From the NCBI GenBank assembly GCA_964511385.1, contig CAZEFE010000001.1, positions 186,001-250,000 of the forward strand: DNA of 64,000 bases, given 5' to 3'. The notes under the pieces were generated by a model. It was not told where the DNA came from. It made no database searches and saw only the letters and a list, made by a program, of their open reading frames with translations. Shown here one piece after another: positions 1 to 7,890 of the stretch. Positions within the stretch are counted from its first letter, which is position 1; each line of letters starts with the position of its first letter. The stretch is from CAILHX01 sp964511385. GTDB taxonomy: Bacteria > Pseudomonadota > Gammaproteobacteria > Burkholderiales > Methylophilaceae. Position numbers and translations under genes: made by a program.

Positions 1-1
1 T

Positions 2-610
2 GTTCCGGGCAGGGATGTGGCATCGGTGATGTTTGTCGCCAACCACATTTCATGGCTGGATGTCTGGGTGATCAATTCGATACAGCCGGTGCGCTTTGTG
101 GCCAAGTCCGATGTGCGCGACTGGCCGATCATCGGCTGGCTGTCGCGCAAGACCGGGGTGATTTTCATCGAGCGAGAACGGCGGCGCGACACGGCGCGGG
201 TGTCCGGATTAAGCAGGCAAGTGCTGCTGAATGGAGAATGCCTGTGTGTATTCCCGGAAGGCACCACCACCGAGGGTGAGCACATGCTGCCGTTCCGCAG
301 CAGCCTGCTGCAGGCGGCAGTAGATGCGCAGTCACCGGTCTGGCCGATTGCAGTGCGGTATGCCCTGGCCGATGGCCGGCCGAACAAGGCGGTGGCTTAT
401 GCCGGCGAAACCACGTTATGGCAGTCCATCCAGGCCATGGTGGCGCAGCATGGCATCATGGCCGAACTGATGTTTTTGCCGCATATCCCGGCGCAGCCGG
501 ACCGGCGTTTGATGGCGCAGGCCGCTGAGCATGCGGTGCGGACTAAACTGAATCTTCTTTCGCCCGCGGCACCTGGAATACCTGCCGATCCTCCAGGCGC
601 AAGGCCGTAA
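2..610 (+). CDS. plsC: 1-acyl-sn-glycerol-3-phosphate acyltransferase (PlsC family), 5'-truncated
   Basis: The reading frame is open from the first bases of the window, so the N-terminus lies outside. The fragment carries the acyltransferase block I motif NHISWLD (NH-x4-D) and block III FPEGTTTEG, the catalytic and glycerophosphate-binding signatures of the PlsC/LPLAT family. These membrane-associated enzymes acylate lysophosphatidate to phosphatidate. The 3' end runs 68 nt into the 3' end of the convergent apaH. Related LPLAT proteins that acylate ornithine lipids share the same motifs, so the exact substrate is not certain. Confidence 0.85.
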   Translation, partial: VPGRDVASVMFVANHISWLDVWVINSIQPVRFVAKSDVRDWPIIGWLSRKTGVIFIERERRRDTARVSGLSRQVLLNGECLCVFPEGTTTEGEHMLPFRSSLLQAAVDAQSPVWPIAVRYALADGRPNKAVAYAGETTLWQSIQAMVAQHGIMAELMFLPHIPAQPDRRLMAQAAEHAVRTKLNLLSPAAPGIPADPPGARP

Positions 611-1358
611 GTTTCCCGCCCCACAGGCAACCTGTGTCCAGCGCGATCAGGTTGTCGCGCAGCATCAGGCCCAGCGCCGACCAGTGGCCGAAAATCACCG
701 TGCTGTTGCGGCTTTTGCGCTTGGGAATGTTGAACCAGGGCACCAGGCCGGCGGGGACGTCGGGCAATTCGCCCTTGAACTCGAAATTGAGCTTGCCTTC
801 CAGTGAGCAGACCCGCAGCCGGGTCAGCGCGTTGGTGATGATGCGCAGGCGGCTCATGCCGCGCAAGTCTTCACGCCAGATGGTCGGGCGATTGCCATAC
901 ATTTTCTGCAGAAAGTCGCGGTAGTTGCTGCTGCGCAATTGCATTTCCACCTCACCCGCCAGCGCCATGGTCTGGCGCGCATCCCACTGCGGCAGCACAC
1001 CGGCGTGCACCATTAGGTAATGGTCTTCGGTATACGCCAGGCGCTGCCGGCGCAGCCAGTCGAACAGCAGGTTGCGGTCGGGTGCCTGCAGCAACTCGTC
1101 CAGCGTATCTTTGCGGCCGCTGGGAACAAAGCCTTCATGCACCGCCATGGCGTGCAGGTCGTGGTTGCCCAGCACCAGAGTGACCACGTGCTCGTTGGTC
1201 ATCAGCCAGCGCAAGGTCTTGAGTGAATCCGGCCCGCGGTTGATCAGGTCACCCACCAGCCAGATGCGATCGCGCGACGGGCTGAACCCGATCTGCTGCA
1301 GCAGGTTAAGGAAAGAAGTATGGCAACCTTGCAAGTCACCAATTGCAAAGGTTGCCAT
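543..1358 (-). CDS. apaH: bis(5'-nucleosyl)-tetraphosphatase (symmetrical)
   Basis: The 271-aa product is the normal ApaH length. It has the metallophosphoesterase metal-binding blocks GDLQGCH (residues 7-13), GDLINRGPDS and GNHD. The enzyme hydrolyses Ap4A to two ADP and, in the E. coli family member, also decaps Np4-capped RNA. No Shine-Dalgarno is visible before the ATG, and the start codon lies in a strong hairpin (separate entry). The gene converges on and overlaps plsC. Confidence 0.95.
   Translation of the reverse strand: MATFAIGDLQGCHTSFLNLLQQIGFSPSRDRIWLVGDLINRGPDSLKTLRWLMTNEHVVTLVLGNHDLHAMAVHEGFVPSGRKDTLDELLQAPDRNLLFDWLRRQRLAYTEDHYLMVHAGVLPQWDARQTMALAGEVEMQLRSSNYRDFLQKMYGNRPTIWREDLRGMSRLRIITNALTRLRVCSLEGKLNFEFKGELPDVPAGLVPWFNIPKRKSRNSTVIFGHWSALGLMLRDNLIALDTGCLWGGKLTALRLEDRQVFQVPRAKEDSV
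1320..1358 (-). promoter_or_regulatory. start-codon hairpin of apaH
   Basis: The first 13 codons of apaH form an inverted repeat: bases 1343-1358 (containing the ATG) are complementary to 1320-1334 apart from one bulged base, with an 8-nt loop at 1335-1342. The AUG would pair with the CAU of codon 13. Combined with the missing Shine-Dalgarno this suggests translational control, but the effect is inferred only. Confidence 0.4.
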
Positions 1359-1399
1359 GGCGTGGAATCAGTGCTGGCGGGCCTGAAGCGCCCCCATGA

Positions 1400-1894
1400 T
1401 TATTTGGAAGGCGCCTTGAAGCTGGCGCCGGCAGCATTCGCCATATGGGCAACCGCCGCGGCTACTTCGTCGTCGGTCAAGGCCGCATTGCCACCGCGTG
1501 CCGGCATCCCGCGGATGCCTTGAATGGCATGCTTGACCAATGTTTCGTAGCCTTGTGCGATGCGTGGGGCCCAGGCGCCCTTGTCGCCCAGTTTGGGCGA
1601 GCCCATGACGCCGGTGCCGTGACAAGCGCTGCAGGTCTGGGTCACGATCTGCTCGCCGCTTTTTGCGGCGCCCGGGGCGGCGGCGCTGTCGGCCGCAGCC
1701 ACCACCACTTCACCTACCGGTTTGATGCGCTCAAGGATGGCGCTGTCGCCGCCGGCATGGCCGGATTGCGGAAGATGATGGGTTTTGGCGACGAAGCCAC
1801 CCAGGATGATGGCCAATATCGCCAGGCCTGCCAGGATGGTGCCGAGAAGACTGTTTGCAGAAACGCCGTTGGTCGATGGAGTTGAGGTGCTCAT
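1400..1894 (-). CDS. membrane-anchored cytochrome c5 family protein
   Basis: The product has 164 residues. An uncleaved-looking hydrophobic segment spans about residues 17-36, followed by an Ala-rich linker. A single c-type haem site CSACH (C88, C91, H92) follows, with M130 in IRGMPARGG as the likely sixth ligand. The class I, cytochrome c5-like domain occupies roughly residues 75-158. It should face the periplasm and carry one electron at a time between membrane complexes. AAAGGAA seven bases before the ATG is a good ribosome binding site. Its redox partner cannot be read from the neighbourhood. Confidence 0.88.
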   Translation of the reverse strand: MSTSTPSTNGVSANSLLGTILAGLAILAIILGGFVAKTHHLPQSGHAGGDSAILERIKPVGEVVVAAADSAAAPGAAKSGEQIVTQTCSACHGTGVMGSPKLGDKGAWAPRIAQGYETLVKHAIQGIRGMPARGGNAALTDDEVAAAVAHMANAAGASFKAPSK

Positions 1895-1953
1895 GATGTT
1901 TCCTTTGGGAAGCTGTTGCCGGGATGATTTTCCGCAATTATACAGGGTGGCTG

Positions 1954-2529
1954 CTATTTCTTGGTGTGCAGCTTGAGCATGGCGGCTTCAAAATTTCCGG
2001 CCAGGAATTCCGGCAGCAGGCGCGTGCTGTTGTCCATCGCGGTTTCAATCTGCCCGGATTCCTCGCGCGATGGGCTGTGCAGCACAAAGTTGACCACGGC
2101 CGCCGCTTCGCCGGGGTGGCCAATGCCTAAGCGCAGCCGCCAGAAATCGGTGCTGCCCAAGTGGGAAGCAATGTCCCGGAGGCCGTTATGGCCGCCGTGC
2201 CCACCGCCCTTTTTCAGCTTTGCCGTTCCCGGCGCCAGGTCGAGTTCGTCATGGATGACCAGGATATTTTCCGGGGCGATGCGGTAAAACCGGGCCATAG
2301 CGCCTACGGACTGGCCGCTGCGATTCATGAAGGTCATCGGTTTCAGCAGCCAGGCTTCGCTGCCGTGATGTTTCAGCCGCCCGGTTTGCCCCAGGAACTT
2401 GTTTTCATGTGAGAGCGTAACGCGATGCTCGCGGGCGATGGCGTCCACCCACCAGAACCCGGCGTTGTGCCGCGTGTTTTCGTATTCCGCGCCCGGGTTG
2501 CCCAGGCCGACAATGAGTTGGATTCCCAT
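1954..2529 (-). CDS. pth: peptidyl-tRNA hydrolase
   Basis: The product is 191 aa, the usual bacterial Pth length. It starts with IVGLGNPGAEYENTRHNAGF-type sequence containing the catalytic His, and carries the family motifs KPMTFMNRSG and HDELDLAPG. It releases peptides from peptidyl-tRNAs dropped by ribosomes. It follows prs-rplY on the same strand, a common proteobacterial order, but is separated from rplY by a terminator and a 157-bp inverted-repeat element, so it may need its own promoter. Confidence 0.96.
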   Translation of the reverse strand: MGIQLIVGLGNPGAEYENTRHNAGFWWVDAIAREHRVTLSHENKFLGQTGRLKHHGSEAWLLKPMTFMNRSGQSVGAMARFYRIAPENILVIHDELDLAPGTAKLKKGGGHGGHNGLRDIASHLGSTDFWRLRLGIGHPGEAAAVVNFVLHSPSREESGQIETAMDNSTRLLPEFLAGNFEAAMLKLHTKK

Positions 2530-2548
2530 GGCTATATTCTAAAGCAAA

Positions 2549-2705
2549 CGCTTAAGGAAACCCTGAACAAGTGGCTACACGGGCGAATTGCTGCGTTGCG
2601 CGGTGCTCGGAACCTCGCCGTACTCCTTGTACTGTCTCGGTTCCTGCGCTCCGTGCGCCTTGCATTTCATCCCGCTCGCTCACTTGTTCAGGGCTTCCTT
2701 AAGCG
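2549..2705. repeat. 157-bp MITE-like element with 25-bp terminal inverted repeats
   Basis: Bases 2549-2573 and 2681-2705 are inverted repeats matching at 24 of 25 positions (outer ends CGCTTAAGGAA). The interior holds a weaker dyad around GGAACC at about 2610 and GGTTCC at about 2639. There is no ORF of note. It sits between the rplY terminator and pth. The form is that of a non-autonomous repeat; copy number elsewhere cannot be seen here. Confidence 0.7.
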
Positions 2706-2713
2706 CCCTTCAA

Positions 2714-2752
2714 ACAAAAACGCGCGCCCGGTTGCCCGGAGCGCGCGTTTTG
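2714..2752 (-). terminator. rho-independent terminator of rplY
   Basis: Read on the minus strand there is a GC-rich stem beginning AAAACGCGCGC and ending GCGCGCGTTTTTG with a small central loop, 17 nt after the rplY stop codon. The flanking A and T runs could make it work in both directions. Confidence 0.8.
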
Positions 2753-2768
2753 TCGAAGCAAAAACGAC

Positions 2769-3380
2769 TTAGGCTGCTGGTGCAGCTGCAGTTTCTTCAT
2801 CCGATGCTGCGCCGCGCGGCTTGGTCACGGAAGCCACTGCGGCGTCGTCGCCGTGTGCCAGCTTCACGAACTCAATGCCCTTGGGCAGCTTGATTTCGGA
2901 CAAGTGGATGGTCTGGCCGGCTTCCATCTTGCCCAGGTCAACTTCGATGAACTCGGGCAGGTCCTTGGCCAGGCAAACCACGTCGGCTTCGGTCAGGATG
3001 TGGGTGACGATGCCGCCGCCCAGCTTCACGCCAGGGGCGCTTTCCACGTTGGTGAAGTGCAGCGGTACCTTGACGTGGATCTTTTCGGTGGCGCTGACGC
3101 GCTGGAAGTCGATGTGGGCGATTTCGGTACGCACCGGGTGCATCTGGTAATCGCGCAGCAGGACTTGTTCCTTCTTGCCGTCCAGGTTCAGGTTGAGGAT
3201 GGAAGCATGGAAAGCTTCGTGGCGGAATTGCAGGAACAGTTCCTTGTGGTTGAGTTCGATGGAAACGGCATCCTTGCCGCCACCGTACACAATACCCGGG
3301 ATGTTGCCAGCACGACGCAGGCGGCGGCTCGCTCCGGTGCCCTTGCTCTCGCGCTTCTTGGCGTTGATTTCGATTGTCAT
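2769..3380 (-). CDS. rplY: 50S ribosomal protein L25 (long, Ctc type)
   Basis: At 203 residues this is the two-domain Ctc form: an N-terminal 5S-rRNA-binding L25 domain (about residues 1-95) plus a C-terminal beta domain (about 100-185) and an Ala/Glu-rich tail. The N-terminal block KRESKGTGASRRLRRAG is typical of the family. AGGAG lies eight bases before the ATG. It is downstream of prs and upstream of pth, with its own terminator. Confidence 0.95.
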   Translation of the reverse strand: MTIEINAKKRESKGTGASRRLRRAGNIPGIVYGGGKDAVSIELNHKELFLQFRHEAFHASILNLNLDGKKEQVLLRDYQMHPVRTEIAHIDFQRVSATEKIHVKVPLHFTNVESAPGVKLGGGIVTHILTEADVVCLAKDLPEFIEVDLGKMEAGQTIHLSEIKLPKGIEFVKLAHGDDAAVASVTKPRGAASDEETAAAPAA

Positions 3381-3433
3381 ATTAAACTCCTAAAGTTAAA
3401 AAGATCGTCCGCGACCAGACGATTTGCTGCATT

Positions 3434-3457
3434 CGCCAGGAGCATCTGCACCTGGCG
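3434..3457 (-). other. hairpin between prs and rplY
   Basis: CGCCAGG (3434-3440) and CCTGGCG (3451-3457) form a stem a few bases after the prs stop codon. There is no U tract, so it is more likely an mRNA processing or stabilising hairpin than a terminator. A weaker stem closer to rplY (CGTC/GACG followed by TTTTT on the minus strand) might attenuate. Confidence 0.35.
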
Positions 3458-3463
3458 GAATTC

Positions 3464-4414
3464 TTATTCCATGAACAAGGAACTGACGGAATCTTCACGG
3501 CTGATGCGGCGTATGGTTTCCGCCATCAGGTTGGCAACCGAAAGTTGCCGGATTTTCTTGCTGGCGATGGCATCCGGTTGCAGCGGGATGGTGTTGGTCA
3601 CCACCAGTTCATCCAACTGGGAATTGGCGATGCGTTCCGCAGCGCCGCCGGACAGCACCGGGTGGGTACAGTAGGCCACCACTTTTACCGCACCCCGTTC
3701 CTTGAGCGCGGCGGCGGCTTCGCACAGCGTATTGGCGGTATCCACCATGTCGTCCATGATGATGCAGGTGCGTCCTTCCACTTCACCGATGATATGCATG
3801 ACCTTGGCCACGTTGGGCTTGGGGCGGCGTTTGTCGATGATGGCCAGGTCGGAATTCAGCTGCTTGGCCAGCGCGCGGGCGCGTACCACGCCGCCGACAT
3901 CGGGAGAAACCACCACCAGGTTCGGGTAGCTGCGTTTGTCGATGTCATCCACCAGGATGGGGGTGGCGTAAATGTTGTCCACCGGAATGTCGAAAAAGCC
4001 CTGGATCTGGTCGGAGTGCAGGTCCATGGTCAGCAGGCGGTTGACGCCGACGGAAGTCAGCATGTTGGCAACCACCTTGGCGGTAATGGCAACACGTGCC
4101 GAACGCGGGCGGCGATCTTGGCGGGAGTAGCCGAAATAGGGGATGGCGGCAGTAATGCGGGCGGCGGAGGAGCGGCGCAACGCGTCCACCATGACCAGCA
4201 CTTCCATCAGGCTGTCATTGGTGGGGAAACAGGTGGATTGCAGGACGAATACATCTTTGCCGCGCACATTTTCCAGCAGTTCCACCATCACTTCGCCATC
4301 GCTGAAACGGCCGACCGTGGCTTTCCCCAGGTCTATCCCGAGGTATGTCACCACTTCTTCGGCAAGCTTGGGGTTAGCGTTGCCGGTAAATACCATCATG
4401 TCGCCGTTTGCCAC
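3464..4414 (-). CDS. prs: ribose-phosphate pyrophosphokinase
   Basis: The 316-aa protein is the standard class I PRPP synthetase length. It shows the ATP-loop region YFGYSRQDRR and the PRPP-binding loop DDMVDTANTL. It makes PRPP from ribose 5-phosphate and ATP for nucleotide, His, Trp and NAD synthesis. Upstream, a terminator separates it from tRNA-Gln, so prs probably has its own promoter in the short gap near 4415-4440 or depends on read-through. Confidence 0.97.
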   Translation of the reverse strand: MANGDMMVFTGNANPKLAEEVVTYLGIDLGKATVGRFSDGEVMVELLENVRGKDVFVLQSTCFPTNDSLMEVLVMVDALRRSSAARITAAIPYFGYSRQDRRPRSARVAITAKVVANMLTSVGVNRLLTMDLHSDQIQGFFDIPVDNIYATPILVDDIDKRSYPNLVVVSPDVGGVVRARALAKQLNSDLAIIDKRRPKPNVAKVMHIIGEVEGRTCIIMDDMVDTANTLCEAAAALKERGAVKVVAYCTHPVLSGGAAERIANSQLDELVVTNTIPLQPDAIASKKIRQLSVANLMAETIRRISREDSVSSLFME

Positions 4415-4442
4415 GGTGAAATCCTTTTTTGACTAAAAAAAC

Positions 4443-4480
4443 AAAAAAGCGTGTAACTTTTGAATTTACACGCTTTTTAT
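4443..4480 (-). terminator. rho-independent terminator after tRNA-Gln
   Basis: A stem of AAAAAGCGTGTAA (4444-4456) against its exact complement at 4466-4478, read on the minus strand, is followed by a T-rich stretch. It lies ten bases past the 3' end of tRNA-Gln and before prs. Confidence 0.8.
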
Positions 4481-4489
4481 TATTTGTTC

Positions 4490-4566
4490 TGGCTGGGGAG
4501 GAAGGATTCGAACCTTCGCATGCCGGAATCAAAATCCGGTGCCTTAACCAGCTTGGCGACTCCCCA
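4490..4566 (-). tRNA. tRNA-Gln (anticodon TTG)
   Basis: The 77-nt cloverleaf including an encoded CCA has acceptor TGGGGAG/CTCCCCA, an anticodon stem CCGGA/TCCGG around loop TTTTGAT giving anticodon TTG, and a GGTTCGAATCC T arm. It lies six bases downstream of ispE in the same orientation, an arrangement common in betaproteobacteria, and was probably co-transcribed with lolB-ispE. Confidence 0.95.
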
Positions 4567-4571
4567 ATGGT

Positions 4572-5405
4572 TCAACTTGTTGCATATCCGTACAGCGGAT
4601 GTTGCGCCAGACCTCTGGCAACAAAACCGCTAACCTCGGCAGGTTTGGAATTCATCACTGTTTCGGCTGCTTCCTGACTGGCAAGCTCTACAAAAACGCT
4701 GGAACCCGATCCGCTCATCCTGGCATCGCCAAACTGACCAAGCCAGTCCAGCCATTTTGCCACTTCAGGATACATGCGGCATACCAAAGGCTGCATGTCA
4801 TTTTGACCGAAGCCCTTGGAAAAGGCCGCCATTTTCCGAGGAATTGTGTCTCTTGTCAAATCATTGCTGCTAAAGATCGCGGCAGTGGATACATGAACGG
4901 CTGGCGTGAGCACCACATACCATGCCTCCGGGAGGTCGATGGGCTGGAGTTTTTCGCCTACGCCTTCCCCCCACGCATTTTGCCCGAACACGAATACCGG
5001 CACGTCCGCGCCCAGTTGCAGGCCGAGTTCCATCAGGCGCGTGCGGCTTAATTCCAGCCGCCATAGGCGGTTGAGCGCGAGCAGTACGGTGGCGGCGTCA
5101 GAGCTGCCGCCGCCGAGGCCGCCACCCATGGGGATGCGTTTTTCCACGGCGATGTCGGCGCCCAGCGTGCAGTCGGTCGCTTGTTGCAGGAGTTTTGCTG
5201 CGCGCAGCGTGATGTCTTGTTCCTCGGGCACGCCAGGGATGGGCTGGGCACGCTGGATTCGGCCGCTGGTATTGATGCTGATGCGAACGTCATCGCCGAA
5301 ATCCAGCAGGCGAAATACGGTCTGCAGCAGATGGTAGCCGTCGGCACGGCGACCGATAATGTGCAGGAACAGGTTGAGTTTGGCTGGCGCCGGGAACACT
5401 TGCAA
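4572..5405 (-). CDS. ispE: 4-diphosphocytidyl-2-C-methyl-D-erythritol kinase
   Basis: The product is a 277-aa GHMP-superfamily kinase: N-terminal PAPAKLNLFLHI, then the phosphate-binding loop PMGGGLGGGSSDAA (about residues 91-104), and a C-terminal GSGSSVF. It catalyses ATP-dependent phosphorylation of CDP-ME in the MEP isoprenoid pathway. It starts two bases after the lolB stop and is followed at once by tRNA-Gln. Confidence 0.96.
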   Translation of the reverse strand: MQVFPAPAKLNLFLHIIGRRADGYHLLQTVFRLLDFGDDVRISINTSGRIQRAQPIPGVPEEQDITLRAAKLLQQATDCTLGADIAVEKRIPMGGGLGGGSSDAATVLLALNRLWRLELSRTRLMELGLQLGADVPVFVFGQNAWGEGVGEKLQPIDLPEAWYVVLTPAVHVSTAAIFSSNDLTRDTIPRKMAAFSKGFGQNDMQPLVCRMYPEVAKWLDWLGQFGDARMSGSGSSVFVELASQEAAETVMNSKPAEVSGFVARGLAQHPLYGYATS

Positions 5406-5407
5406 GA

Positions 5408-6031
5408 TCAGTTTTCCCCGGTTTGCCAGTTTTCCACGACCAGTTTGAGTTCCAGCTTGGGGCTTTTCATGATGATCTTGCCCGGCAATGATTTTTCATC
5501 GCTGATCTGGTACTGCGGGTATTCAATCTCCCAGCCATTCTGGCGCATGCGGGTAATGTTGCCGGCGGCATCCCAGGCCATGATTTCGACCTCGCCGTCC
5601 GTGGGGCGGCCCAGCATCCAGTCGGATAGCCCGGTCATGGGCAAACTCCAGCCCAGGGTTTCCTGTGTCAGCGCTTCGGCATCATCGGCATGGTACGTTT
5701 TCTGGTTGCTGGTGGTCAGGGTCACGCCGTTCATGTTTTTGCTGAGGCTGCCCAGTTGGGTGCCCAGCGGCGAGAAGAACTGAATGTCATCACCTTCTTC
5801 GTGGTGGTGCCAGTGCATGCTGCCGGAAAAACCCTTGCTTTCGGTGAGTACGGCCATGCGCCCGGTCATGGCAAAATTGCCGATGCCTTTGATGGTGTCC
5901 AGATGCTCAGCATAGATGGCAGGCGGCGGCTGGAACGGCTGGCGTTGCGGCACGGTGGTGCAGGCGCTCGTCAGCAGGACCAGCACTGCTGACGGCAGCA
6001 GTGCTGGGGTCAGGATGGATGGCGATTTCAC
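5408..6031 (-). CDS. lolB: outer-membrane lipoprotein insertion protein LolB
   Basis: The 207-residue protein has a lipoprotein signal peptide with lipobox LTSAC (C24) followed by a LolB-like beta-barrel domain. LolB receives lipoproteins from LolA and inserts them into the outer membrane. The start codon is GTG and overlaps the stop of the upstream TPR gene (GTGA), implying translational coupling. Gene order TPR-lolB-ispE supports the call. Confidence 0.92.
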   Translation of the reverse strand: MKSPSILTPALLPSAVLVLLTSACTTVPQRQPFQPPPAIYAEHLDTIKGIGNFAMTGRMAVLTESKGFSGSMHWHHHEEGDDIQFFSPLGTQLGSLSKNMNGVTLTTSNQKTYHADDAEALTQETLGWSLPMTGLSDWMLGRPTDGEVEIMAWDAAGNITRMRQNGWEIEYPQYQISDEKSLPGKIIMKSPKLELKLVVENWQTGEN

Positions 6032-7713
6032 TGCTTGAACTTTTTCGACGTGTTCACCAGCACTTCATTGGTGGGAAAGTCATGCAAGGCATTTTCCCAA
6101 GTGCTGAGGGCTTCGCTTTTGTGGCCCTGCTGCCACAGGACTTCGCCCAGGTGGGCAGCGATTTCGGGGTCGGAGCGCACTTCATAAGCGCGGCGGATGA
6201 AATCCACAGCCTGGTCCAGTCGGCCCAGCCGGTAATGCACCCATCCCATGCTGTCGAGAATGAAATGGTCGTCCGGTGTCAGCGACAGCGCTTTTTCAAT
6301 GAGGGCCTGCGCTTCGTCCAGCCGTTCGTTGCGGTCCGCCAATGTATATCCCAGCGCGTTGTAGGCCTGGGCGAAATCCGGTTTGAGCTGTATCAGTTTG
6401 CGCAGTTGCTGTTCCATGATGTCAAAGCGCTGCACACGCTCGGCAACCATGGCGTAGTCGTAAATCAGGTCGGCGCTGTTGGGCAGGGTTTCCACCGCCT
6501 GCTGCAGCAGGTCAAATGCTTCCTTGTGGCGGTTGGCCTGTGACAGCAGGCCGGCTTCAGTCTGGATGGTCGCGGCCTGTTGCTCCGGAGATAAATTGCT
6601 TAACGTTTGCAAACGCTGGCGCGCGGCGTCCAGGTTACCCTGCCGGGCTTGCATGACGGCGGATTTGAGCTGGGTGTCGAAGTGGAAGCGGCTTTCGGGG
6701 CTGATAGCGTCGTACCAGCGCTGCGCGTCTTCAAATTGCTGCAATTGCTCGGCGATCTGGCCCAGGTAGAAATAGAGTTGGTCCGGATCCTTGTAATTGA
6801 GCTCCAGCGCCTGCTTGAAATGGTTTTCCGCACGACTGGCATCTTCCAGTTGCACGCTGAGCAGGCCGATGGCGACATGCACCTCGGCGTTGTTCGGATT
6901 GGCCTGTATCAGCTTGTCGAACTCCTTGCGTGCTGCGTCGAACTGTTTTTCGTTCACCAGCAGCTTGGCGTAGGCCAGCCGCACTTCGTGTGCCTCAGGG
7001 TAGGTGTCCAGGAAGTGGTGGTAGAACTGCATGGCTTCTGCCGGACGGGACTGCACGATCTGCCCGTGCAACAGCGCGCCAACTTCCCATCCTGGGCGTA
7101 ACTTGTCGGCGGCCTGCAACTCGTCCAGGGCCAACTGTTCCTTGCCTGCACCCCATGCGGCATGGGCCAGTGCCAGGCGCGCTTCGGGAATTGCAAGGTA
7201 CGGTTTGGTCACTTCCTGTATCAGCTTGAGCACTCCGGCCTTGTCTTCGCTACGGGACAGCAGGCCGGTGATGTAGAGAAACCCGCTGGGGCGGTTTTCT
7301 TCATGCGACAGGATTTTCTGCAGGTGCGGACGCAATTCGCTGATCTTGCCCGAGGCCACCGTCAGCTGCGTCAGGATTTCTCTTGCTTCGGCCGACGTCG
7401 GGTCGAGGTCGGCCCACAAGGTGGCGGCGCGCATCGCAGCGCCGCCTTGTTTGGTATACAGCGCAGCCTGCGTGGCGCGGTTGGCCAGGCGCGCATCGCC
7501 GGTGGTTTTGGCCAGTTCGTACATGATGGCGCCAGCGGTGCTGACATCACCGCGCTGCCCGGCGATTTCGCCGACCAGAAACTTGTAAATGAATTCGGCG
7601 GTGAGCGATCCATCGGGCACGACCTTTTTCGCGGCTTCGGCATTGGCAATGGGGGCGGCCAGGCAGATCAGCAATGTCAAGGCGAGTGCGGTGGTCGGGA
7701 GTTTTCTGTTCAT
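6028..7713 (-). CDS. periplasmic TPR-repeat protein
   Basis: I place the start at 7713 because the protein then begins with a clean signal peptide (MNRKLPTTAL, cleavage near ANA-EA) and AGGA lies just upstream; the longer 579-aa frame adds only 18 unlikely residues. The 561-aa product is almost wholly helical with many tetratricopeptide units, for example ALGYTLADRNERLDEAQALI near the C-terminus. Such proteins often sit upstream of lolB in betaproteobacteria. They are likely scaffolds for envelope complexes; the specific partner is unknown. Confidence 0.88.
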   Translation of the reverse strand: MNRKLPTTALALTLLICLAAPIANAEAAKKVVPDGSLTAEFIYKFLVGEIAGQRGDVSTAGAIMYELAKTTGDARLANRATQAALYTKQGGAAMRAATLWADLDPTSAEAREILTQLTVASGKISELRPHLQKILSHEENRPSGFLYITGLLSRSEDKAGVLKLIQEVTKPYLAIPEARLALAHAAWGAGKEQLALDELQAADKLRPGWEVGALLHGQIVQSRPAEAMQFYHHFLDTYPEAHEVRLAYAKLLVNEKQFDAARKEFDKLIQANPNNAEVHVAIGLLSVQLEDASRAENHFKQALELNYKDPDQLYFYLGQIAEQLQQFEDAQRWYDAISPESRFHFDTQLKSAVMQARQGNLDAARQRLQTLSNLSPEQQAATIQTEAGLLSQANRHKEAFDLLQQAVETLPNSADLIYDYAMVAERVQRFDIMEQQLRKLIQLKPDFAQAYNALGYTLADRNERLDEAQALIEKALSLTPDDHFILDSMGWVHYRLGRLDQAVDFIRRAYEVRSDPEIAAHLGEVLWQQGHKSEALSTWENALHDFPTNEVLVNTSKKFKQ

Positions 7714-7791
7714 CGTGCTGCAGTCCTGGGTGAGTTGCCGGTTGTGTTGCGATCTAGCGTTCGACATTGGCGAAAGTGAAATGTTTCATAT

Positions 7792-7819
7792 AGTATAGGT
7801 GCCCTGCAAGTTTTGTCAC
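7792..7819 (-). promoter_or_regulatory. promoter for the TPR-lolB-ispE-tRNA-Gln operon
   Basis: On the minus strand GTGACA (7814-7819) and TATACT (7792-7797) are spaced by 16 bp, a good sigma70 match. It lies in the divergent spacer to the ABC transporter operon. The plus-strand promoter there is less clear, with TATACT and TATAAA elements near 7852 and 7861 lacking good -35 boxes. Confidence 0.5.
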
Positions 7820-7890
7820 GAGCAGTTTTCCGGCGATTTATTTGAGCTTTCTATACTTTCTATAAACACTCTCTCTCGGCATTAATCAAT

